DNA of 64,000 bases from Hypomyces perniciosus (Eukaryota; Ascomycota; Sordariomycetes; Hypocreales; Hypocreaceae). The stretch lies in contig SPDT01000006.1 in NCBI GenBank assembly GCA_008477525.1, forward strand, positions 3,933,501 through 3,997,500, given 5' to 3'. Positions 56,661 to 64,000 of this stretch are shown here, in pieces. Below the pieces are notes generated by a model. The model did not search any database. It was not told the DNA's origin and was given only the letters and a program-made list of their open reading frames with translations. Each line of letters opens with the position of its first letter. Position 1 is the first letter of the stretch. The position numbers and the translations under genes were made by a program.

Positions 56661-59585
56661 CTACCTAGGTCCTTGGTAAGCCGCTTTGAGAATGGCCTCG
56701 TCGTAGTTGGAAGTGGTCTCATCCATTTGGAAATGCCTTCCGAGTGAAGGCCCATTTTCCCGATGAGGAGCGTCCTGAGACAGACTGCGGCCAAGATCAG
56801 CAGTAAAAGATGGGGCACGGAACTGTCCGTTCGCCGGGGTTCCATGGTACAAGCTGCTCGGATGAGAGAAACCAGAAATCCCAGATGAAAATGGAGCATT
56901 CTCCAGGCTCCGCGGCCCCCACCCCGAAGAGACCGGTGGCTGTTGTCTCGACATGTTTTGGTTTTGAGACCACTGGCTGAAGGACGACGTTCGTGGCGCT
57001 GTGGCACTGTTGAATGTTTGTAGCAGATGTTCCCGATGGGCTCTTTGAGCAGCAATGTTAGACGGACTGCCAACATCGCTTGCGATATTGCGAGCAAAGG
57101 CGCCAGAGGCATGACGGCCTGGAGTGGCAAAGGGGTCGTCCAGAGGCTTCGCTGTTGCGACAGATATATTAGGAGACTGAGTTACGACGTGTTGTCCATT
57201 GAAAGCTTCCTGTCTCGCGGTTGATGCTGCTGAGTTCTGGTCCTTGTGTGGATTAGGAGTGTTGAACCAGTCCCAAGGGAGAGGTTCAAACTTTCCTGAT
57301 GGAATGGACCTCGCAGGGCTTGGGTCGAGGTCCAACGAGGCAAACACCTCGTTGGCTGTGGCGGTGTGCATTCCATACGATGATTCCTCAGGGGAACGGC
57401 GGTGTTGTGACTGCGGTGTTGGTGTCGGTGGCTTCAAGAAAGGAGCTAGCATGTTGATGACAGTATTTGCCGCCTCATCCACATCACGGGACAACTCGTA
57501 GTTGTCGTTGCTACTCGATACCTCTCGCGAGAGTTTGCCAGCGTCTGTTTCGCAGGGATTTGATGCGCGAGATACCGCGGTCGCCGGTGTTACCTGGGCT
57601 GGTGATGTATGCTTCGTCTGTTCGTCCGTTCCATCTGTCCGATGCTGCGAAGTGCCAGTCTCCTGACTAGAGCTCGATGCCACATTAAGAGGGGGTTGCC
57701 TTGAGCTCTGAACTGGCTGATAATCGAAGACCAGTGAATCGCCCTCAATTTTGTGTACCAAGGGGACGGTGTTTTCGTTGGCCAAAAAATAGGCGCAACG
57801 AAGGGCGTCGAGGATTCTTCCTGCCTTCTCAGCAGAAGGTTCAAGGCGGCTTTCGGGGGCTTGTACATATGATTTAGTATTGCCATCTTCGCCACAATAG
57901 AATCTGCATGCTTCTGGCACCCGGTCGTCACTCAAAGGGCTAAGTCCGAGGATCTCGATATCTTCCGGAAGTAGGTAGGGGCAGGATGTCAGATTTTCTT
58001 GGCGGTATGACATGACACATAGCAGAGTGAAAACTCGCGCCAGAATCTGAAGAGTCATGGGAATCACAGGCCCGAAGGCATCCGCTGTTCCGAAGACTTC
58101 ACGTAGATGAGCTGCCAGCCACATGCAGTACACCCGCAAGACGGGGAGGAGTGATTCGACTATAGGTGTCTTCTCGGTTTCGACATATTGATCAGCGCCG
58201 CCTTCAGCATTGGAAATAACTTCCCTCAGTTCAGACTCGAGAACTTCGCAGAACACAATGATAAACTGGGAATTAAACCGCAGTGTGGACTGATAGAACC
58301 GTGAAGAAGATTCAGTCCGGCTCTCTACTGGGGGTTAGTACATGATCACAGTCTAACGAGGAACTCCACGTACCGGTATACTTGAGGGTGGCGATATAAT
58401 GTGCTGACATATTGACCAGTGCCATCTTCAGCAGAATATTGCCGGATGTTCCGCTCCGGCTAGCCATGGTAAGTCGATGTAGTACTTCGCGCTCAAGCTC
58501 CTTCTGCTTCTGCTCTTGGGATGCTTCTCCTTTGTAAAACGAGCCATGAAGTTGCCCAAACCACTTGGCAAGGACTTCCTCGGGAGAGGAAGGGCTATGT
58601 CTAGACTTTGAGTTGTTGGGGGGTTGCAGGGCTTTGAATTCGGCTTCCAAATTCGACTTGGCATTTGGATGCGGAGTTTCCACGGCCCATGCCCGATAAA
58701 AGTGATAGATAACATCAAGATGATTGCCCTGGTCGAGATTGACAATTCCCATCTGATGAAATGCAAATCCTGAGCGCGGTTTGAGATGGTGAGCTAGGCT
58801 GTAATATGCCAAAGCTGTTTCGTATCCAGAATTCTTGTGCCTAGCTTGCACCCGGTAACGTGCCAAATCCCCCAAGCGAATCAAAGTTGAGTGGCATGAG
58901 TTTAAGACCTTGCCCTGCAAGTCGGCAGAAACAGGGCTTATTTTTTCTTCGACAGTCAACTGCTCAACATCGATTCCCTGAGCAATCCGTTTGAGCTCTG
59001 GCATATCATAACGAGCGGAGAGGCGCTGGATGTATCCCTTGTAGAACTTCTGGGCGATGCGCAGAAAGTTGTGATACATCTTCTCAACTTTGCGTCTTTC
59101 GACGGCGTGGGAAGATTGCTTAAGTCGGCCCAAAATTCGTCGATATTCGGAGTTGATGGAGGTATGAATCATCCACAAGGCCTCCTCAGTGTTCTCCGAT
59201 ACAGCATAGTCAAAATCCAGGAAAATGGTGGACACACATCCAAGACGGAACCTAGCCGGCAACAAGTCAGCCTGAATTCGGATTACGACGTCGCAGCTTG
59301 GGGGGCATACTTCTCCAAAAGGCTGTCGACAGCTTCAAATTGAGAGACGTTGATTCCAGAAGTGCCATCCTGAAGGTCCCGGAGGTCGTTCAACAGTTTT
59401 TTGCGTATCTTCAGCGTCTCACTACACCCAGTGTCAGTGTTTGTTCTCCATGCCCAGCGCAGTCGCAAAAGCCCCCGGTTCAGTGTGAAAATACCACTGC
59501 TACCACAACACCTCGGAGGCTCCGTTGGCGCAGGATAAACGTACCGCCATGCCTGGCTGGCCTGAGGGGCAGAAGAAGAGGCCAT
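56661..59585 (-). CDS. EST1/SMG5-7-like protein (14-3-3-like TPR, Est1 DNA/RNA-binding domain)
   Basis: Minus-strand exons are 59585-59545, 59421-59311, 59251-58374 and 58324-56661 (897 aa). The N-terminal half is helical: FLDFDYAVSENTEEALWMIH, an Est1 N-terminal region ending near MYHNFLRIAQKFYKGYIQ, then LGDLARYRVQARHKNSGYET. The Est1-type TPR core follows: YYSLAHHLKPRSGFAFHQMG and VYHFYRAW-like sequence IYHFYRAWAVETPHPNAKSN. The C-terminal 350 residues are disordered, Ser/Pro/Gln-rich. Animal SMG5/6/7 act in nonsense-mediated decay and yeast Est1 at telomeres; no PIN domain is present, so SMG7/EST1 type fits best. The first intron (59544-59422, 123 nt) is in frame and stop-free but has good splice sites, and removing it joins AWRETLKIRKKLL. 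The exact start exon is the least certain part. Confidence 0.85.
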
Positions 59586-60647
59586 GTCGTAGATGGCACC
59601 TCCACCAACGATTGGCGGATAAAATAACACGATCGGCGGTTGTCGCAAGGGTGTATAGAAGGAGAAATCCCAGCTACGCGGTCATCTCATGCTCTCGAAA
59701 ACCCAAATCGCAAAGATCCAGACAGTCCATAACTCGGGGTCGCGTCGGATCGGGAGAGCTGGTACCGGACTCGGTTTACGGGAATCGAGCAGTCGGCTAG
59801 GAGAGAGAACATTTGTGAAGATGTGAAGTATGAAATAGGAATAAAAGAAGATGGAGCATCAAGGTTAATGTTTTGTCACGCTGGTGGCTTGCTCAGTAGC
59901 GGCTTGCGACAGATGTGAACGAATGTTGACAAGAAAGGTGAGCGGCTTGTGAACCCCTCAAGGTTGCGCTGGAAATTCTTCGGCTGTTCCTTTGTTTGGG
60001 ATAATAAGCCACACCTTGTGATGACTCTTACGGTGGAACATCTAAAATGTGATAACAATATTGATCATGGACCAGGTCAGTTCGGTGGATAATGCCAATG
60101 AAGTTCGAATAGGGATCGATTTATATGCTACAGTGGAGAAATCTTTTGGGATTCCAGACCAGCACTCGCGTATGTGCAGTCCGCAGGTGACTTTTGAAGA
60201 AGTTCTAGAGGTCTTCTCAAGCTTCCACGAACTCATCAATGCTAAAGCTTCGTCAACCACAGAGCTGTGTGGCTGGTGGGTGACATAGCCTTTGAGGCTT
60301 GAGGCTTTGGTGACAGTGGCGGGGCTGAGAAAGGCCCCACCAAAGCCTTCTGGGCCTCCATCTCTTGTTACTACTACTGTGGTCAGGCTGGCTTGCATCT
60401 GAACTCACGACATCCCACTATCAAGCGTCCCAATCATTGTGTCTTTGAGCCCTGGGCCATTTTGCTGGATTTTTTTTATTCTTTTTTGCCAAAACATCAA
60501 TACCGCTACTGGCTGTTGCTTTTGCTTCTCCTCGTCCTTGTCCTCGTCCATCTTTGCCCTCCGCTCCTCCTCTTACGCCTCCGTTACGTTCTCGTTGGCC
60601 CGACTCAAAGTAATTCTTGCCCCACCAAGCTCACCGTATATTAAAAG
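59586..60647. promoter_or_regulatory. Divergent region between EST1-like and zinc-finger genes
   Basis: 1.06 kb between opposite starts. Its centre holds the small open frame listed separately. The last 150 bp before 60648 are C/T-rich, as in a promoter of the + strand gene. Confidence 0.45.
60067..60288 (+). CDS. Possible small protein, 73 aa
   Basis: An ATG-initiated intronless frame encodes MDQVSSVDNANEVRIGIDLY and onward, ending LCGWWVT. It has the composition of a real soluble protein: mixed acidic and hydrophobic residues, an amphipathic TFEEVLEVFSSFHELINA helix and no low complexity. I recognise no family. It could also be chance, since 74 open codons are not rare, and an antisense frame (60398-60042) overlaps it. 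Reported as weak. Confidence 0.3.
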   Translation: MDQVSSVDNANEVRIGIDLYATVEKSFGIPDQHSRMCSPQVTFEEVLEVFSSFHELINAKASSTTELCGWWVT

Positions 60648-61468
60648 ATGAAGCGCTCACGAGAGCCGGAAGAGCATTTAGAACTCGGCTCCCAGCAAGG
60701 GAATACGGACCGGTTTACGAACTCTGACGTGGACCTGCGGCCTGTTTCAAAAATTACTGAGCTAGATTCGGCCGTTGAAGACGAGGAAGACGAATTCGCA
60801 ATGAGATGCTCACTTCCCCCTCACAGAGAACCACTGGGCTTTCGGTACTACGGCGATTACGAAGCTCATTACCTCAAGTTCCACACAAACAGGTGTCTAG
60901 AATGCCGGAAGAACTTCCCCACCGACCACCTCCTTGGTGTACACATTGAAGAATGCCATGATCCTCTGGCCAAAATCGCCAGAGACAAGGGTGAACACAC
61001 GGTAGGCCATGTCGGCCCGACTTGTTCCTCCCAAGTAACTCTGACGTGACATAGTACTCCTGCTTTGTTGAAGGGTGTGAGCGCAAGTGCATGACGCCTC
61101 AGAAGAGACGCATGCACTTGATCGACAAGCATATGTATCCCAAGAACTTCTTCTTTGCTGTTACAAAGGATGGTGTTGATGGGAGGCGCTCTCTGCTGAT
61201 TGAGAGCGGCCACCACCGACGCAGGTCATCAACGAATTCCCAGCCAAAGGACACTCGACGTCATGACAGCAGCACCCTGGAAGCGGAACCTTCTCAGCCC
61301 GATGACAAACCAAAGCAGCCGCCGTCTGTCACGGAAAAGAACAAGGCAAGGCCGGACAAGGTAACTGAGGCAGATATGGCAGACCTCACTGGAGCTCTGT
61401 CAGCTCTGCAGTTTGTTCCGCCAAGCGTTCGTTTCGGCCGGGGTCGGGCAGGCTTCTCAAAGCGATAA
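60648..61468 (+). CDS. C2H2 zinc-finger protein (ZNF511-like)
   Basis: Exons are 60648-61001 and 61055-61468 (255 aa). Two good zinc fingers are visible: CLECRKNFPTDHLLGVHIEE with its final Cys-His pair (about 86-108), and YSCFVEGCERKCMTPQKRRM completed by HLIDKHMYPKNFFF (about 119-152). A degenerate one, starting at CSLPPHREPL with HYLKFH, comes just before. The CMT...DKHMYPKNFFF form resembles animal ZNF511, whose role is poorly known. The C-terminus is charged and ends in an RFGRGRAGFSKR motif. The intron (53 bp) falls between the fingers; read without splicing, the second finger is lost. The gene converges on BUD31. Confidence 0.86.
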
Positions 61469-61709
61469 GAGGGGGAAGAACATCACATGGGAGCAAAAGC
61501 TGGAAGGCAAGGATGATGATCAGCATAATATTATGAAATGACGACACTCAGCCAAATGAAAGGATTTCTACCTCTTGGGTGCAGGCATATACCGCTTCAG
61601 TTGTTTAGGTATTATGTCCGTCCCACAACTCCCAACTCCAAACGCCCGTCACTACTATCCGTTTAACCACCTCGGCCATCGGTTTGGTTCGCCAAATTTG
61701 ATACGGAGA

Positions 61710-62220
61710 CTAGTCGCCGGATGCGCATCCTCTGCAGCCGCAGCTCACACACTGCAGGTCGTGATTCTCTTTTAAGTCGGCTCTAGGAACACGGCATATG
61801 CAGGTGCTATTGAAGTTGGTTTCCTTAGTTTGGACACATCGCAGGCAACAGAGCTACAGGAGCGTTAGCATCGGGTTCAGCTATTCAACAGCATCATAGG
61901 AGTAATGATGATTCACCTTCTCGTAGCCTGTTTTTTTTCCATTTAGCTATAAGCATCGCGTCGGCATAGCCATTCTTTAACAGCCAGTCATAGAGTTGCT
62001 TGCTGACCGCTTCCTTTTCGTAGTATAGCTCGTAGATGTAGCGGCTCCTCTGGTGGGCGATTTGGAAGATTTCCCATTGTGCCTGGTGCTTGGGTCCGGG
62101 AGGCGGAGGCTTGTTTTGCGCGTCTTTCATCTTGTTCGCAAAGATGAGGAGGTCGGACTCAATGTCACTGAAGCCCTCTGGCGGGGGCTTCCGTTTTGAG
62201 GCGTGTCGGATCGCAGGCAT
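61710..62220 (-). CDS. bud31: Splicing factor BUD31/G10 (Cwc14), with an apparent +1 frameshift at an A8 run
   Basis: BUD31 is a core spliceosome protein with a Cys-rich zinc cluster. Minus-strand exons are 62220-61917 and 61853-61710. Exon 1 encodes MPAIRHASKRKPPPEGFSDI, then FQIAHQRSRYIYELYYEKEA and GYADAMLIAKWKK. The family continues Gly-Tyr-Glu-Lys-Leu-Cys-Cys; here that frame is reached only if the eight A's (complement of T8 at 61931-61938) count as seven. After the 63-bp intron, exon 2 gives LCCLRCVQTKETNFNSTCIC, then QCVSCGCRGC, the full zinc cluster. Total exon length is one base over a multiple of three. The conserved rest suggests a homopolymer sequencing or assembly error rather than a dead gene. 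Expected protein is 148 aa. Confidence 0.9.
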
Positions 62221-62480
62221 TTTGGTCGATGTAAGAGATCTTGGGGAAATGTAGGTTGTAGAGCTGACTGAGGCTGACGGACCTCTAAACAAAAGCACAT
62301 GGGAAGTTGGGAGAAGGCTGAGTTAAGCCGCAATAGAGGGGCGATGTGCTGTGGCGCACATGAGAAATGTGGCTTTTGAATCACGTGATTAGTCCCTCTC
62401 TGAAGCTGGTTCATGCTTCTGCTTGCAACTCAACGTCACGGCACTGTGGTTTCCGTGTTGAGAAGCATTGATTGCCCACC
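62221..62480. promoter_or_regulatory. 260-bp bidirectional promoter of BUD31 and NDUFA6 with a palindromic E-box
   Basis: The starts lie only 260 bp apart. AATCACGTGATT at 62379-62390 is a perfect 12-bp palindrome around CACGTG, an ideal Cbf1-type site placed 91-102 bp before the NDUFA6 start and 159-170 bp before the BUD31 start. Confidence 0.5.
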
Positions 62481-63145
62481 ATGGCCATTCTGCCGACTCA
62501 ATTCGCCAAAAAGACGGCGCAGTGTGAGTCGCCAGCATGTCCCAATGTCATGACGACGCTAATATGTCAAATAGCAACCAGCTTGACGGATGCGAAGCGC
62601 CGAGTCCTTTCCTCTTACCGAGAATGGATCCGAGGTGTACGTCCCACGAAGCCCGCATCCTAGGCTCTCTGCGGCATTGCAATTCTATTTCCAATGCTCG
62701 GTCGATTATTTTCTATACGAAGTGATGTAATCTGACTGGGATAATACAGGCGCCCGAGATTCAAACGATGTACAACGTCCCCCTGCCCATCTCCGCCATC
62801 CGGACAAGGATACGACAAGAGTTTGAGCGAAACCGATTTGCGAGCAAGCTGTCTGTGGTGGACGTTCTGCTCTTCAAGTCTCACGCTGAATACCAGGTAC
62901 TACTGCTGCCCCAGACAATGGACGAGTTGAGTTGGAAGGGCCTATGCTGATCTAGCCATGGTAGGAGACAATGAACTTCTGGAAGCAGACGACTCACATC
63001 ATGTCTTACTTCAAAGAGGAAAACTTCAGGGGAGACAAGAGACTTCCGTCGAACTTTATGTCCGGCTTCTTGGAGGTGAGTTGCGACAGAACTACTGACA
63101 CGATCTACTATAGGGACTAACATTCGCTGGTAGGGCCGAAACTAG
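62481..63145 (+). CDS. NDUFA6: Mitochondrial complex I subunit NDUFA6 (B14, LYR family)
   Basis: This accessory subunit of NADH:ubiquinone oxidoreductase binds the matrix acyl carrier protein at the peripheral arm. Exons are 62481-62523, 62575-62636, 62750-62896, 62965-63075 and 63134-63145 (124 aa). The N-terminus [14 protein letters not shown] is followed by [16 protein letters not shown], containing the LYR-type motif as [23 protein letters not shown] and [19 protein letters not shown] are typical. The last exon is 12 nt (Gly-Arg-Asn-stop). All five exons join in frame with GT-AG introns of 51-113 bp. Every exon is too short to stand out alone. It shares a promoter with BUD31 and converges on RPC19. 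Confidence 0.93.
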
Positions 63146-63315
63146 AAAAGACGAGGGAGCGAAGCGCTTATGTAAATATATCTTTTTCAATCGAAGATTT
63201 TGAATCAAGAACTGCCGTATAACGCCATAGGGTTCCCTGTTGCCGGGATACAGACAAACGTTCTATATGTGTGAAATGCCACGGGGATATAGGCCCCATT
63301 ACATACAGACGGAGA

Positions 63316-63941
63316 TCATCGCTCGATGCCTTGCTCTTCGTTGAAAGCTTGCCTCTTTGTCCAGAACTTCTCCGCTACGACGTCGCATACGTCCTGCAGG
63401 TCACTCAGACCCTTCTTCAGGGCATCCACGGCCATTCCCTCTATAGTAATGTTAGCAGGGGATGTAGAATACGAGAGAAATTGAATGTTACCGTATGTTT
63501 GTATCCTAATGTTCATCTTTGGCTCAGATGGGTGAGGAATGGCATAGGCGCAAAACTCAACATCGGGGCTATAAGAGATCAGTATGCCAATTCCAGAGAT
63601 CATGGTGATAGGCCTTTGTGAAATACTTTTTCATGATGACATATCTCAAGGCGTTGCCCAGCGTGTGGCCTTCATCGGTGAATTCAAAAGAAGCTGCCGT
63701 ATCTGTCGACCCTGGAAGCTGTCCCACTTGTTAGTGAGAGGATTTGTGAACTGAGAAGGTCTCACTGTACAATTTTCACTCGCTGTGGCTCAACTTCCTC
63801 TTCCTCCTCCTCCTCCTCAGCCTCGACATCATCGCCCATATCAGCGTCTTGGTTAATGTCGTCCTGGGTGGATGGCGGGGCGTCTTGCATATTGGCATCC
63901 TGTGAAGAAGGATCCTCCTGCTTTTTTGTTCGGCCAGGCAT
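63316..63941 (-). CDS. rpc19: RNA polymerase I and III subunit AC19 (RPC19)
   Basis: AC19 pairs with AC40 as the alpha-like dimer that seeds Pol I and Pol III assembly. Minus-strand exons are 63941-63771, 63718-63627, 63568-63492 and 63440-63316 (154 aa). An acidic N-terminus (MPGRTKKQEDPSSQD, then a run of Glu) precedes the fold. The alpha motif reads FEFTDEGHTLGNALRYVIMK, then PDVEFCAYAIPHPSEPKMNI and the C-terminal helix MAVDALKKGLSDLQDVCDVV. The first donor is the weakest call: GTACAG at 63770 keeps the frame with the GGGACAG acceptor, whereas the nearby GTGAGA donor does not. The Glu tract is encoded by a TCC/CTC repeat at about 63797-63817. The start lies 59 bp from the window end, so its promoter is outside. 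Confidence 0.94.
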
Positions 63942-64000
63942 TTTGGGTATTGAGTATGATTTGCCTCGCGAGATAAAAAGTGAGAACTATGGCGTGGGTA

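Overview
The window is nuclear DNA from a filamentous ascomycete. Short introns (about 50-125 bp) carry GTANGT-type donors, CTAAC/CTGAC branch sites and YAG acceptors. Gene content fits a Sordariomycete, most likely Hypocreales; the order is my inference from protein character, not a database match. I support 21 protein-coding genes plus one weak small-gene candidate. I rebuilt exon structures by eye, and every splice choice keeps frame except where stated. No tRNA, rRNA, CRISPR array, intact transposon or biosynthetic cluster was seen.

Layout. 1-4.3 kb: non-coding, ending in a long pyrimidine-rich leader. 4.3-7.2 kb: high-affinity cAMP phosphodiesterase (+). 9.5-12.0 kb: long-chain fatty alcohol oxidase (+). 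12.0-17.8 kb: gene-poor stretch with satellites and many copies of a 9-bp motif. 17.8-18.8 kb: unknown Pro/Ser-rich protein (+). 21.0-22.6 kb: small-subunit catalase (-). 24.3-25.1 kb: ARL1 GTPase (-). 26.2-26.6 kb: ribosomal protein eL39 (+). 27.4-28.1 kb: SKP1 (-). 29.5-31.3 kb: SMP3 GPI mannosyltransferase (+). 31.6-32.5 kb: ribosomal protein uL1 (-), divergent from the THADA/Trm732 gene at 32.9-37.9 kb (+). 38.1-40.1 kb: DUF3074 START-like protein (-). 40.8-44.8 kb: SIP3/LAM-type BAR-PH-GRAM-VASt protein (-). 45.8-47.4 kb: release factor eRF1 (-). 48.0-48.6 kb: DUF1770-type protein (+). 48.9-51.1 kb: WHIM-domain chromatin protein (-). 52.8-53.8 kb: ribosomal protein uL2 (+). 54.6-56.0 kb: adenosine kinase (+). 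56.7-59.6 kb: EST1/SMG-like protein (-). 60.6-61.5 kb: C2H2 zinc-finger protein (+). 61.7-62.2 kb: BUD31 splicing factor (-), with an apparent one-base frameshift. 62.5-63.1 kb: complex I NDUFA6 LYR subunit (+). 63.3-63.9 kb: Pol I/III subunit RPC19 (-).

The genes are mainly housekeeping. Translation and ribosome production are over-represented (eL39, uL1, uL2, eRF1, RPC19, Trm732), with RNA processing (BUD31, EST1-like), cAMP and purine turnover (PDE, adenosine kinase), peroxisome/lipid oxidation (alcohol oxidase, catalase) and membrane traffic or lipid transfer (ARL1, SIP3-like, SMP3). They are not an operon-like system, but several share short divergent promoters, some with CACGTG boxes.

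The best leads are the dispersed TACGGAGTA motif (17 exact copies, none in an exon), an in-frame 72-codon extension after the UGA-C stop of eRF1, the A8 frameshift in BUD31, two GC-AG introns, and a six-unit 22-bp tandem repeat.
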